64,000 nt of DNA, taken from assembly GCA_910585815.1 (NCBI GenBank), contig CAJUFJ010000002.1:23320-87319 (forward strand), in the 5' to 3' direction. Below the pieces are notes generated by a model, which was given only the letters and a program-made list of their open reading frames with translations, was not told the DNA's origin and searched no databases. The stretch comes from an uncultured Oscillospiraceae bacterium. Its GTDB lineage: Bacteria; Bacillota; Clostridia; Oscillospirales; Oscillospiraceae. The first letter of the stretch is position 1, and each line of letters starts with the position of its first letter. Position numbers and translations under genes: made by a program. Positions 34,969 to 45,330 of this stretch are shown one piece after another.

Positions 34969-35005
34969 AAAAACTCCCGTATTCATCGTGAATACGGGAG
35001 TTTTT
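34969..35005. terminator. Bidirectional terminator between foldase and SBP genes
   Basis: A 16-bp stem, AAAAACTCCCGTATTC with its inverse ending TTTTT, and a 5-nt loop. The A and T runs make it work in both directions for the two convergent genes. Confidence 0.9.
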
Positions 35006-35012
35006 CCTATTG

Positions 35013-36314
35013 TTACGACTGTTCCAGAGCCGCGTCCTGAAGGCGGTCAAAGGCCGCCATGCACTCGTCCACGGTGGCGCCGCCCAGCAGCTCCCGCACA
35101 ATCAGGCAGGTGTTGCCCCACTGCTCCACGCTCATCCCCGCGTTGGAGCCCAGCACATAGACGCCCTCCTCGATCCGGTCGTTGAGGGGCCGCAGCGCAG
35201 GGACGCAGTCCACCTTCACGTTCTTCGAGGGGGAAATGACCCGGTTGGCCTCGGAATAAACCTGAAGGGCCTCGTCAGACACCATGATGTTCAGCACCTC
35301 GGCCGCGTCCTCCCGGTGCTCCGCGTCGGCACCCACAGCCAGCCCCGTCATGGACACCACCGGCATCTGCCCCCGGCTGCTGGGGAAGCCGATGACCTGC
35401 ATCTCAAAGTCCGTCCTGCCGTAGGCGGTCTCGGTGTTGGCCGCCCCCCAGTAGGCCATGACGATGGGGGTCTTGCCCGCCAGGAAATCCGGCCCTTCCG
35501 CCTCGATGGCCTCGCTGTAAAAGGCCTTTTCCGCGTCGATATAGCCGTTGTCGATCAGGGTCTGGAGAAACTCAAAGCCGGGGCGCATATAGTCGCTATA
35601 CCGGGCCTCGCCGCGGTTGAGGGCGTCAATCTCCGCCTGGGTGCTGCTGCCGTTGTACAGGTCGGCGTAGGCCTGGGCGAACACAAAGGTCTCCAGCCAC
35701 CAGCGGTTGGCCCCGACGGGGGTTTCGATGCCGTTCTCCCGGAACACCCGGCAGCACTCCAAAAACTCCTCCGGCGTCTCCGGCAGGGCCAGTCCGTACT
35801 GCCTGAACAGGTCCACATTGACAAACAGGCCGTAGGCCACCACCTCCTGGGGGATGGCCACCAGCTTCCCATCCACCGTGTTGGCGGTGCGGACGACGTC
35901 CCGCAGATTTTTGGTGCTGTCCAGCCCGGACAGGTCCATCAGCTTCCCCTCGGCCCCCAGGGCCAGCACGGTGTCCGGATTGAGCAGATACAAATCGTCC
36001 ATGCTGTTCCGGGCCCGCTCCAGACAGACCTCGTCATAGGTCTTGTCCTGGTAGTTCTCCGCCGTATAGGTCCGGTACACCATGGTCACGTCCAGGGCCT
36101 CCTCGGCCATGGCCACCGTCAGGTCGGACGCGGTCCGGGCCACATTTTCTGCGTCGGGGTCTATCTTCTCCATGGGGCTGAACAGATTGACAACCCGCTC
36201 CTCCTCCCGGTCCTGCGAGAGGAGATTTTTGGGGTCCTCCTGTCTGCCGCAGGAGGCCAGTGACAGAATGGTCAGCGCCGCCAGACCGGCAGCGATCCAC
36301 GTTTGGCGTTTCAT
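35013..36314 (-). CDS. Extracellular solute-binding lipoprotein (family 1)
   Basis: A 433-residue lipoprotein: signal peptide MKRQTWIAAGLAALTILSLASCG with lipobox LASC, then a family-1 solute-binding fold (DVTMVYRTYTAENYQDKTYDEV, MDLSGLDSTKNLRDVV, VNVDLFRQYGLALPETPEEFLECC, AGKTPIVMAYWG). Such proteins usually bind sugars or polyols for ABC importers. No permease or ATPase gene is next to it. It begins 5 bp after the histidine kinase gene and must be co-transcribed with it, so it may instead present the ligand to the kinase (inference). Confidence 0.85.
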   Translation of the reverse strand: MKRQTWIAAGLAALTILSLASCGRQEDPKNLLSQDREEERVVNLFSPMEKIDPDAENVARTASDLTVAMAEEALDVTMVYRTYTAENYQDKTYDEVCLERARNSMDDLYLLNPDTVLALGAEGKLMDLSGLDSTKNLRDVVRTANTVDGKLVAIPQEVVAYGLFVNVDLFRQYGLALPETPEEFLECCRVFRENGIETPVGANRWWLETFVFAQAYADLYNGSSTQAEIDALNRGEARYSDYMRPGFEFLQTLIDNGYIDAEKAFYSEAIEAEGPDFLAGKTPIVMAYWGAANTETAYGRTDFEMQVIGFPSSRGQMPVVSMTGLAVGADAEHREDAAEVLNIMVSDEALQVYSEANRVISPSKNVKVDCVPALRPLNDRIEEGVYVLGSNAGMSVEQWGNTCLIVRELLGGATVDECMAAFDRLQDAALEQS

Positions 36315-36319
36315 ACCAC

Positions 36320-38878
36320 TTATAAATATTCCTTTCGTCTGCTGAATTGTTGAATGACTTTTTTCAAAAGCTCCATATTCAGGGGCTTGGGCACATGGGC
36401 GTTCATGCCGGCGTCCAGGGCGGCCTTCTCGTCCTCGGCAAAGGCGTTGGCCGTCATGGCGATAATGGGAATCTGCCTTGCGTCCTCCCGCTTCAGCCCC
36501 CGGATGGTCCGGGCGGCCTCGTGGCCGTTCATCACCGGCATCTGCACGTCCATCAGGATGGCGTCGAACTTCCCCGGCTCCGAGTCCTGGAACCGCTCCA
36601 GGGCCAGCAGGCCATTGGCCGCGATCTCACAGGTGGCCCCCTCGATCTCCAGCAGCTCCGCCAGGATTTCCGCGTTGATCTCGTTGTCCTCCGCGGCCAG
36701 GAAGTGCATCCCCTTCAGGCTGTAGTTCACCTCGGGCTCGGGCTCGTGGGGGGCTCCGCTCCACAGCTCCTCAATCTTCGTCCGCAGGGCGGAGACAAAG
36801 AAGGGCTTTGTGAGGGTGTCCGTGCGGCGGAGGGAAAGGGCCTCCTCCATCCCTGCGGCGTCAAACTCCGCCAGGAGCAGGAGGGGGACGGTATCCGGGA
36901 GGGCCTCCCGCAGCGCCCTGGCCGCCTGGAGGCCGCAGGCCTCCCAGTCCAGCAGGACCAGCTGCCACGCCTCGCCGGCCCGCAGACGCTCCAGCGCCTC
37001 GTCCGCACCGGCGGCGGCGTCCAGCTCCACGCCGGTGTCCTGCATCAGGGTGAGGATGTTCTCCCGGCTCTCCGGGCTCCCCCCCACCGAGAGGATGCGG
37101 TCAATCTCCCACCGGGCCCAGAACTGCCGGTCCGCCGCCTCCTCCAGCACCCGCAGCTCCAGGTCCACCCGGAACAGGGAGCCCCGGTTCACCTCGCTGA
37201 AGACCTCGATGGTGCCGCCCATCAGCTCCACAATGCTCTTGGTGATGGCCATGCCCAGGCCGGTGCCCTGGACCTTGTTGGTGGTGCTGTTCTCCGCCCG
37301 GGTGAACGCGTCGAAGATGGTTTCCAGGTACTCAGGCGTCATGCCGTAGCCGTTGTCCTCCACCTCGATGCGGATGTGCTCATACTGGTTGGACCGCTGC
37401 TTCAGGCCGATGATGCGCAGCCAGATGCTTCCACCCTCCGGCGTGTATTTCACGGCGTTGGACAGCAGGTTAATCAGAATCTGGTTAATTCTGGTTTCGT
37501 CTCCCACCAGATACTCGTGGCGGATGCCTTTTACCTCCAGGTGGAACTCCTGCCCCCGGGCCTTGGCCATGGGCTGGATGATGGCGTCCACCGAGGAAAC
37601 CACGTCGTTAAGGGCAAATTTTTCCAGGTTGAGCACCACTTTCCCGCTCTCAATCTTGGATACGTCCAGAATATCGTTAATCAGGCTGAGCAGGTGCTGC
37701 CCGGAGGCGGTAATCTTTTTGGTATATTCCCGCACCTTGGCGGGGTTTTCCGCGTCCCGGGCCAGCAGGGTGGTAAAACCCAGAACGGCGTTCATGGGGG
37801 TGCGGATGTCGTGGGACATGTTGGACAGGAAGGTGGTTTTGGACTCGCTGGCAATCTGGGCGGCCTGGAGGGCCTGGGCCAGCTGCTGGCTGTGGAGCTT
37901 CCGCTCCTCCTCCCGCTCCCGGCGCACCCTGTCCTGCTGCCTCCAGTTGCGGTAGTACAGGGCGATGCACAGGAAGAAGGCCACCAGCATTGAGCCCACC
38001 ACCAGAATGATATTCTGGTTGACTGTCCTCCCCTCCTGCTGGATGGCCTCCACCGGCACGTAACCCACCAGGAAAATGGTCCCGTCGTTCACCGACCACA
38101 TGTAGTTGAGGGCATGTACCCCCCGGATATTGTGGTAAAACAGGGCGTTCCGACCTGTTTTCAGGCAGTCCTCCACCTCCGCCTGTATCTCCGGGTCCTG
38201 GATGTTGTTGGCCCGGTAGAAGTCGCTCAGGTTGAGGTGGCCCGCGTTGCGCTGGCCCATCCCCTTGGGCTTCAGGACAAACCGCTGGCTCTCCGCGTCC
38301 ATAATGTACAGCGAAGCCTGTTTATTGTAAAAGCCGTTGGGGAGGGACTGGTCGATGGCGTCGTACATATACTCGGCATAGAGGGTCCCGAAGGGCTGTC
38401 CGTCCCGCTCTACGGGGCATTTGATGGTGTAGGACCAGGTGCCCATGTGGTTCACGTAGGACTGGGAGACCTGCATCCCCAGCACCGTGCCGCCGGCGGA
38501 GAAGTCCAGACCCTCCTCGGTGAAGGGCTCCCCGGCGTTGGAGACCCCCTCGGTCCTGCCGGCCAGAATCAGCGACATCTTTGACATGGTCTGATTCTTC
38601 TCATAGGCACAGATGTAGGCCTCCGGGTCGTCCACGCGGGCAATTTCCTGGGCAATCAGCCCCTGAAACTCCGCTTCATTGCGCAGAATGGCCTCGATGG
38701 TACACTGAATCAGGTCCAGGCTCTCGCTCAGGTTCTGGATGGCGGAGGCCGACATCTCGCGGGAAATTTTCTGGGCGATGGAAAACACCAGCGCCCCAAA
38801 CACACAAAAAATCAGGATAATGGAAAAAAGCAGGGAGAAACCTCCCCATTTCCGCTGTATTCTTGACGTCCCTTTCAT
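36320..38878 (-). CDS. Hybrid sensor histidine kinase with two receiver domains
   Basis: 852 aa with ATG start (GGGGA six bases upstream; a TTG two codons earlier is not usable). Membrane helix 1 at about 13-36, an extracellular dCache-like sensor at about 40-285, membrane helix 2 at about 289-309. Then a coiled coil, HisKA with H356 in SHDIRTPMN, HATPase_c (NLLSNAVKYTPEGG, VEDNGYGM, GTGLGMAI), a diverged receiver that keeps an Asp (LLDWEA) and a complete receiver (ILMDVQMPVMNG). No separate output regulator lies nearby, so the phosphate must pass to a protein elsewhere. It is paired with the solute-binding lipoprotein downstream. A perfect promoter precedes it. Confidence 0.92.
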   Translation of the reverse strand: MKGTSRIQRKWGGFSLLFSIILIFCVFGALVFSIAQKISREMSASAIQNLSESLDLIQCTIEAILRNEAEFQGLIAQEIARVDDPEAYICAYEKNQTMSKMSLILAGRTEGVSNAGEPFTEEGLDFSAGGTVLGMQVSQSYVNHMGTWSYTIKCPVERDGQPFGTLYAEYMYDAIDQSLPNGFYNKQASLYIMDAESQRFVLKPKGMGQRNAGHLNLSDFYRANNIQDPEIQAEVEDCLKTGRNALFYHNIRGVHALNYMWSVNDGTIFLVGYVPVEAIQQEGRTVNQNIILVVGSMLVAFFLCIALYYRNWRQQDRVRREREEERKLHSQQLAQALQAAQIASESKTTFLSNMSHDIRTPMNAVLGFTTLLARDAENPAKVREYTKKITASGQHLLSLINDILDVSKIESGKVVLNLEKFALNDVVSSVDAIIQPMAKARGQEFHLEVKGIRHEYLVGDETRINQILINLLSNAVKYTPEGGSIWLRIIGLKQRSNQYEHIRIEVEDNGYGMTPEYLETIFDAFTRAENSTTNKVQGTGLGMAITKSIVELMGGTIEVFSEVNRGSLFRVDLELRVLEEAADRQFWARWEIDRILSVGGSPESRENILTLMQDTGVELDAAAGADEALERLRAGEAWQLVLLDWEACGLQAARALREALPDTVPLLLLAEFDAAGMEEALSLRRTDTLTKPFFVSALRTKIEELWSGAPHEPEPEVNYSLKGMHFLAAEDNEINAEILAELLEIEGATCEIAANGLLALERFQDSEPGKFDAILMDVQMPVMNGHEAARTIRGLKREDARQIPIIAMTANAFAEDEKAALDAGMNAHVPKPLNMELLKKVIQQFSRRKEYL

Positions 38879-38972
38879 TGACAATCCCCATTCCCATGCT
38901 CCGGGAGAGCATTTGACCTTAAAGAAGAACGCACTCGTCAGTTTCCAGGCGGGCCCGCTGCCGCTCTATCTT

Positions 38973-39002
38973 ATTATACTATCCCTCCCCTTTCAGTGTC
39001 AA
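38973..39002 (-). promoter_or_regulatory. Sigma-A promoter of the kinase-SBP operon
   Basis: Minus strand: TTGACA (38997-39002), 18 bp, TATAAT (38973-38978), about 95 bp upstream of the kinase start. Confidence 0.8.
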
Positions 39003-39065
39003 TAGATGTTGGGCCGGGGAGTGTCCTGTCGCGCGTTTATTGCAATCAGGAAAATTGGCGCAATT

Positions 39066-39094
39066 TGTAGGGGCGGCCTGTGGCCGCCCCTACA
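39066..39094. repeat. Family A repeat, minimal single palindrome
   Basis: TGTAGGGGCGGCC-TGT-GGCCGCCCCTACA: a perfect 13-bp stem with a 3-nt loop, the simplest form of the family in the window. Confidence 0.85.
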
Positions 39095-39126
39095 GAAATC
39101 CGCGAATGGAGTGCTACACAGGCTTT

Positions 39127-40059
39127 CTACTCCCTCTCCCGGTCGTATCGGCTGTAGAAGTCCCGGACCAGGTCAATAAACGTGCGGGCGGCCGGGGAGA
39201 GAAACCCGTTTTTCTTATAGACCACCGCCAGCGGACAGGTCAGCGGCGGCTCGCCCACGGTGAAGCAGGCCAGCCGGTCCAGATAGGGGGTGCGGGGGAT
39301 GCCGCTCTCCTGCAAAAAGGCGAAGCCCATCTTCTCCGCCGCCAGGTTGATGGCGGTGGTGTTGTTGGTGGTCACCAAAATGTTCTGGGGCTCCACGCTG
39401 TGGACCGAAAAGGTGTTGTACAGCAGCTTGGACAGCCGCCACCCGGCGGGCAGCATAATCACCCGCTCCCGCTCCAGCAGACGCAGATCGGGGAAGGGCC
39501 TGGGGTCGTGGTAGGTGCTGTCCAGCCCATGGAGGGCGGGGTGGTCCCGGTGGCACACCAGGAAGATATGCTCCCGCATCACCGGCTCGTAGGTCAGTTC
39601 GGTGAGGTTGTCGGGGGGCTGCATCACGCAGAAGTCGATTACATTGGCCTCAGCCAGCTCCCCCAGCTCGGGCACCGGGGCCTCGTGGAGCACCACCTGC
39701 ACATCGGGGTACTGCTCCTCAAACAGGGGCAGCACATCGGGCAGGAGTGTGGACCCCCGCCAGGGGGACACCCCGATGTGGAGCACCGGCCGCTTCCGGT
39801 CCTGAAGGTCCCGCAGGTCGCTGACCAGCTGCCGGTCCAGAAAGCTCTGCCGCTCCAGATAGGCGTGGAACAGCTCCCCCGCCGGGGTGAGCCGCAGCGG
39901 CGAGTGGGAGCGGTCCAGCAGGACCACCCCCAGGCTGCCCTCCAGCTTGGCCAGGTACTGGCTCAGGTATGGCTGGGAGAGATACAGCCGCTCCGCCGCC
40001 CGGGAGATGCTCCGCTCCTTGACGATGGTGAGGAAGTAATCCGGGTTTTTGACGAACAT
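39127..40059 (-). CDS. LysR-family transcriptional regulator
   Basis: 310 residues: N-terminal winged helix (about 1-60; YFLTIVKERSISRAAERLYLSQPYLSQYLAKLE) and the LysR substrate-binding domain (about 88-300). LysR proteins act as tetramers that respond to a small metabolite. It lies 7 bp after the HIT gene and is read with it. Targets cannot be inferred, because the divergent neighbours on the plus side are only a repeat and the kinase unit. Confidence 0.9.
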   Translation of the reverse strand: MFVKNPDYFLTIVKERSISRAAERLYLSQPYLSQYLAKLEGSLGVVLLDRSHSPLRLTPAGELFHAYLERQSFLDRQLVSDLRDLQDRKRPVLHIGVSPWRGSTLLPDVLPLFEEQYPDVQVVLHEAPVPELGELAEANVIDFCVMQPPDNLTELTYEPVMREHIFLVCHRDHPALHGLDSTYHDPRPFPDLRLLERERVIMLPAGWRLSKLLYNTFSVHSVEPQNILVTTNNTTAINLAAEKMGFAFLQESGIPRTPYLDRLACFTVGEPPLTCPLAVVYKKNGFLSPAARTFIDLVRDFYSRYDRERE

Positions 40060-40066
40060 GGCCCGC

Positions 40067-40405
40067 TCAGCCCGGGGGCCAGGTCATGTCCCGGCCGGCC
40101 AGCACGTGGAAGTGGAGGTGGGGCACACTCTGCCCCGCCTGCTCCCCGATGTTGGACACCACCCGGTAGCTGTCCAGTTCCAGCTTCTTGCACTGCTGGG
40201 CAATTACCGTGAAGATGTGGGCCACCACAGCGGCGTTGTCCTCGTCCACCCCCGCCACTGAGGGGATGTGCTCCTTGGGAATCACCAGGAAGTGGGTGGG
40301 CGCCTGGGGGTCGATGTCGTGGAAGGCCAGACACTTCTCGTCCTCGTAAACCTTGCTGGACGGAATCTCCCCGGCGGCGATTTTGCAGAATAAACAGTCG
40401 GACAT
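40067..40405 (-). CDS. HIT family (HINT-type) protein
   Basis: 112 residues: SDCLFCKIAAGEIPSSKVYEDE at the start, and the histidine triad HLHFHV near residue 98 with the flanking GEQAGQSVPHLHFHVLAGR. HINT hydrolases cleave nucleoside phosphoramidates and adenylates. C4 and C7 are the ends of the usual zinc site. The ATG follows AAAGGAGG; an ATG 11 codons upstream has no ribosome site. Own promoter; first gene of a two-gene unit with the LysR gene. Confidence 0.93.
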   Translation of the reverse strand: MSDCLFCKIAAGEIPSSKVYEDEKCLAFHDIDPQAPTHFLVIPKEHIPSVAGVDEDNAAVVAHIFTVIAQQCKKLELDSYRVVSNIGEQAGQSVPHLHFHVLAGRDMTWPPG

Positions 40406-40436
40406 TGGGAAACCTCCTTTGTTTGTCGGTATCTCC

Positions 40437-40464
40437 ATTGTAGCCGATTTCCCACAGATTGCAA
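40437..40464 (-). promoter_or_regulatory. Sigma-A promoter of the HIT-LysR unit
   Basis: Minus strand: TTGCAA (40459-40464), 16 bp, TACAAT (40437-40442). Divergent from the small-peptide promoter. Confidence 0.65.
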
Positions 40465-40482
40465 GATTTACTTTTCAACCTG

Positions 40483-40511
40483 TTGCGAAGACTGTCGAAA
40501 GCTGGTATAAT
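40483..40511 (+). promoter_or_regulatory. Sigma-A promoter of the 31-aa peptide gene
   Basis: TTGCGA (40483-40488), 17 bp, TATAAT (40506-40511), about 36 bp before the TTG start. Confidence 0.75.
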
Positions 40512-40546
40512 ATTCTGGGTTCTTCCCCGGGAAGGGGGTGAATGTC

Positions 40547-40642
40547 TTGGAAATTTTGATTGACTTTTTAGTGTCGGTAGGAGCGAGCATAATTGGCAAT
40601 TATGTGAGCAAATGGCTTAGCCGGCGCCGCAAGAACCCATAA
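40547..40642 (+). CDS. 31-residue hydrophobic peptide with own promoter and terminator
   Basis: The frame from a TTG start (AAGGGGGTG six bases upstream) encodes a peptide beginning MEILIDFLVSVGASIIGNYV and ending SKWLSRRRKNP: one membrane helix and a basic tail. A GTG at 40538 is an alternative start. It is flanked by a good promoter and a strong terminator, so the transcript is only about 170 nt. Size, helix plus basic tail and solitary gene resemble type I toxins and related small membrane peptides common in gut Clostridia. An antisense RNA was not identified, so toxicity is only a guess. Confidence 0.6.
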   Translation: MEILIDFLVSVGASIIGNYVSKWLSRRRKNP

Positions 40643-40649
40643 GCATAAT

Positions 40650-40685
40650 GGGAACCCGGAGGTGGCACCCTCCGGGTTCCCTTTT
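40650..40685 (+). terminator. Rho-independent terminator of the small peptide gene
   Basis: A 13-bp perfect stem (GGGAACCCGGAGG with 40669-40681), 6-nt loop and TTTT. Very stable for such a short gene. Confidence 0.9.
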
Positions 40686-40765
40686 GCGTGTCTGCCTTGG
40701 TTTTGATTGACTTCTGGCGATGTTTATTATACCACCGCGCCCTAGTATATGCAAGAGGAAATTTT

Positions 40766-41872
40766 CTATTTCACTGATTCCGCCGGTACCAGCCCATCCA
40801 GGGGGACATCCACGCTCCCGTCCCCGACGCGCAGGGTGAGGGTGCCGCCGAGGAACTGCTCCAGGCTGGTGATCTCCTCCATCCGGAAGGCAATATCCAG
40901 GTCCTGATCGCTGCCTGTACTTCCCAACTCGATCAGGGGAACGGTTTGACCGTCCTTCGTGGTCAGCGTCACGCGGTCAACGTTCAGCGCCGAAATCCAG
41001 CGGATGTAAGTTCCCGGCTTTGCATCATCAGAACGCAGGGCGACGGGCTCTGCACGCTCCAGCTTCACCTGCAGTGTCATGGGCGACAGGTACAGCCCGG
41101 TCACAGAGATGTCCACGCCATCCACCTGCCCGGCCACTTGATTCACCCGAACGATCTGGCCCATATCCTGCCAGGTAACGGGGAACTGGCAGGACCAGTC
41201 GCCAGAGTAAACCGTGACATACTGACACAGCTGCGGATCGTACCGTACCAGATCGTTGTTGTGCAGAGACATGCCGCTGATATTCCAGTCCGGCTGAATG
41301 CCCTCGCTCAGCTCCATCCGCATCAGCAGGGTCAGGTGGTTGTCCAGCGGGTCGCCGTCGTCCAGCACCTCCGTATGCCACGACCAGCTCTGGTTCAAAT
41401 CAATTGCTTCCTCAGCTTCATTCAGCAGTTCCGGCATAGACCATTCCATACCGCCGAAGCCCCGGTCAATTCCATCATTCTCCTCGTCCATATCCAGCAC
41501 CGTTCCCTCGGGGGCGGTGAAGTCGGCCACAATCATGATGTTGTACCGGTCCATCAGCACCTGGGTCACGTGGAGCGTTGCCCCGTTGTCCTCCGCGGTC
41601 ACGTCCACCGGCACCGCGCCGGGGAACAGCAGCTCCGCCTGTTCCGGGCTTGCGCCGAAGTAGTCCAGCAGGCGCTGGTCGATGCCCGTCACCACGGCGG
41701 CTGCGCAGGAAATAACCATCAGCGCGGCGGCGATGGCCACCACGGTCAGTTTTTTCAGCTTCCTCATAGGTTTACCCTTCCTTTCCGGTTCCAGAAGGCG
41801 GCGCAGCATGGCCTCCTTCTGTTCCGGGGAGGGGCGGGCCTGGTCAAAGACCCGGCGCAAATTTTCATCCAT
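40766..41872 (-). CDS. Membrane anti-sigma factor (DUF4179-like)
   Basis: 368 residues: a cytosolic N-terminus of about 40 residues (MDENLRRVFDQARPSPEQKEAMLRRLL), one membrane helix at about 43-63 (LTVVAIAAALMVISCAAAVV), then about 300 extracytoplasmic residues with beta-rich sequence. The gene overlaps the preceding ECF sigma gene by 8 bp, the classic arrangement in which the N-terminus holds the sigma factor until an outside signal releases it. The signal is unknown. No zinc-binding HxxxCxxC motif is present, so it is not the ZAS type. Confidence 0.82.
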   Translation of the reverse strand: MDENLRRVFDQARPSPEQKEAMLRRLLEPERKGKPMRKLKKLTVVAIAAALMVISCAAAVVTGIDQRLLDYFGASPEQAELLFPGAVPVDVTAEDNGATLHVTQVLMDRYNIMIVADFTAPEGTVLDMDEENDGIDRGFGGMEWSMPELLNEAEEAIDLNQSWSWHTEVLDDGDPLDNHLTLLMRMELSEGIQPDWNISGMSLHNNDLVRYDPQLCQYVTVYSGDWSCQFPVTWQDMGQIVRVNQVAGQVDGVDISVTGLYLSPMTLQVKLERAEPVALRSDDAKPGTYIRWISALNVDRVTLTTKDGQTVPLIELGSTGSDQDLDIAFRMEEITSLEQFLGGTLTLRVGDGSVDVPLDGLVPAESVK

Positions 41873-42353
41873 ACTTTTCCACCTCCAGCAGTTCTTTCAG
41901 CTTCCAGCGGGCCTGGACCAGCCACCCCCGGACGGTGGAGGGGTTTTTCCCCAGCATCTCCGCCGTCTCCAGGGCGGTGTAGCCCTGGTAGTAGTGGAGA
42001 TAGAGCACCAGCCGGTATTTCTCCGGCAGGGTGAGGATGGTCTCCCACAGTTCCCCGTCCTCGGGCTGCTCCCAGGTCAGCTTGTTTAATACGTCCTCGC
42101 TCTCCCGTCGGGTGCGCCACCAGTGCTTGAGCTGGTTTTTGCACTCGTTCCGGGCGGTGACAATCAGCCAGGCCTTTTCGTGCTCATGATCGCGGAAGGG
42201 CCTGTCATACTCCATCACCTTGCGGAAAACCGTCTGGACGGCGTCCTCCGCGTCCGGGACATTCTTCATAAGCATCAGGCAAACCTGATACACCATGTCC
42301 ACATGCCGCCGGTAGAGGCTGGCCACCTCCTCTTGACTGCGTACGGGCTCCAC
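41865..42353 (-). CDS. ECF sigma factor (sigma-70 family)
   Basis: 162 residues with region 2 (about 10-75; LYRRHVDMVYQVCLMLMKNVPDAEDAVQTVFRKVM) and region 4 (about 105-155; LPEKYRLVLYLHYYQGYTALETAEMLGKNPSTVRGWLVQARWKLKELL). Its product directs RNA polymerase to a stress or envelope regulon, under control of the downstream anti-sigma gene. A TATAAA lies about 30 bp upstream on the minus strand, without a clear partner -35. Confidence 0.93.
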   Translation of the reverse strand: MEPVRSQEEVASLYRRHVDMVYQVCLMLMKNVPDAEDAVQTVFRKVMEYDRPFRDHEHEKAWLIVTARNECKNQLKHWWRTRRESEDVLNKLTWEQPEDGELWETILTLPEKYRLVLYLHYYQGYTALETAEMLGKNPSTVRGWLVQARWKLKELLEVEKYG

Positions 42354-42439
42354 GGAAAACGCCTCCCTTCTGTCTCCCTCTATTTATAACACAATTGAAG
42401 CGGTTGGAATGTTGGAGGGAACAAAAAATTTTTGCAGCA

Positions 42440-42557
42440 AAAAGCCCCCTTGCTAAAGGCTGCGCCCGCAGGCGCGTTTCGAGGCCAACCGCCGCAAAGC
42501 GGCGGCTCTTAGGCCGAGATGGCTGGCACCGCCGTAGGCGGTGACTGGGGGATTCCG
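42440..42557. repeat. Family D-like repeat region
   Basis: Between the sigma factor and pckA: AAAGCCCCCTTGC, then CCAACCGCCGC-AAA-GCGGCGG and GCACCGCC-GTA-GGCGGTGACTGGGGGATT. The CACCGCC/GGCGGTGACTGGGGG part matches the family D core, but the outer part differs, so it looks like a mosaic or decayed copy. The other 200 bases of this intergenic stretch hold the small frame at 42664 and the pckA terminator. Confidence 0.65.
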
Positions 42558-42666
42558 TATCACCATGACCGGCAAGACACACACCCGCATAAAAATTTGT
42601 GGTAGTTGCACGCAGACGTACAACTTTTGCCCTCCTTCTCCGTATCAATAGGAGGTGACAGCCATG

Positions 42667-42700
42667 AAAAAAAGAACAGGACGCAGAAAGCGTCCTGTTC
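42667..42700 (-). terminator. Rho-independent terminator of pckA
   Basis: Minus strand: an 11-bp perfect stem (42674-42684 with 42690-42700), AGAAA/TTTCT loop, then a run of seven T. It begins 19 bp after the pckA stop. Confidence 0.9.
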
Positions 42701-42718
42701 GGGATGTGGAAAAAGGGA

Positions 42719-44326
<1,608 letters not shown>

Positions 44327-44383
44327 AGATAAGTTCCTCCTTATTAAAATGGTGAAAATGGTCATCCATTCCGATCGTGCCTT

Positions 44384-44412
44384 ATTTTACCCCATTTTCC
44401 AGGGCTTTGCAA
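44384..44412 (-). promoter_or_regulatory. Sigma-A promoter of pckA
   Basis: Minus strand: TTGCAA (44407-44412), 17 bp, TAAAAT (44384-44389), about 58 bp before the ATG. Confidence 0.75.
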
Positions 44413-44450
44413 GAGACAAGTGAGGGAAAAACACTAAATGGTTAAAAGGG

Positions 44451-45308
44451 TCAAACCAGGCCCCGCAAGCGGCGGGACAGTTGGGCAAATTGGGGAATGG
44501 ACAGCCGTTCTCCCCGGACGTCGGCGGGCAGGGAGCAGGCCGCAATGGCCTGGGACAGCGTCTCTTTGGTGTACTGCCCGCCCAGACCGGCGGACAGGCT
44601 GTTGAGCAGAGTCTTGCGCCGCAGGGCGAAGGCCGCCCGCACCACCCGGAAAAAGTGGTCCGGGTCGTCCACCTCCGCCGGGGCGGGCCGGGGGACCATC
44701 CGCACCACCGCCGACGTCACCTTGGGGGCGGGGATAAAGCAGTCGGGAGGTACTTCAAAGAGCAATTCCGGGGCGGTATAATACTGGCAGTAGACAGAAA
44801 AGGCCCCGTAGTCCCTGCTCCCCGGCCGGGCGCAGATGCGTTGGGCCACCTCCCGCTGGATCATCACCGTAATGCTGGCGAAGCAGCTTGCCTCAATGAG
44901 GGCGGTAATGGCCGGGGTGGTGATATTGTAGGGCAGGTTGGCGCAGGCGATGGGGGTCAGCCCCTGAAATTTTTCCCCGGCCAGGGCGGGAATATCCGTC
45001 TTCAAAATGTCGCCGGGCACCACCTCCGCGTTGGGACAGTCTGCCAGCGTCTCGGCCAGGATGGGCAGCAGGGAGCGGTCCAGCTCCACGCTGACCACCT
45101 TGTCCGCCCGGCCGGCCAGCTGGCGGGTAAGGGGGCCGATGCCCGGCCCCACCTCCAGCACCCCCGTGCCGGCCCCGGCCCCCGAGGCGGCGGCGATGTC
45201 CTGGGGCACCCAGTCCGCAATCAGGAAGTTCTGCCCCATGGACTTGGAGAAGCGGAAGCCGTGCCGGGCCAGCAGGGCTTTGATTTCATTGATATTGCAG
45301 AGGTCCAT
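44451..45308 (-). CDS. rsmA: 16S rRNA (adenine1518/1519-N6)-dimethyltransferase RsmA
   Basis: Dimethylates two adenines near the 3' end of 16S rRNA; its loss gives kasugamycin resistance. 285 aa with FRFSKSMGQNFLIAD at the start, SAM motif EVGPGIGPLT (about 52-61), NLPYNIT (motif IV) and the C-terminal helical domain (FALRRKTLLNSL). Length and motifs are standard. It follows the ABC importer genes on the same strand, beyond a hairpin, so it may be partly read from their transcript. Confidence 0.95.
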   Translation of the reverse strand: MDLCNINEIKALLARHGFRFSKSMGQNFLIADWVPQDIAAASGAGAGTGVLEVGPGIGPLTRQLAGRADKVVSVELDRSLLPILAETLADCPNAEVVPGDILKTDIPALAGEKFQGLTPIACANLPYNITTPAITALIEASCFASITVMIQREVAQRICARPGSRDYGAFSVYCQYYTAPELLFEVPPDCFIPAPKVTSAVVRMVPRPAPAEVDDPDHFFRVVRAAFALRRKTLLNSLSAGLGGQYTKETLSQAIAACSLPADVRGERLSIPQFAQLSRRLRGLV

Positions 45309-45330
45309 TATTTTGCTCCTTCATAAAATG

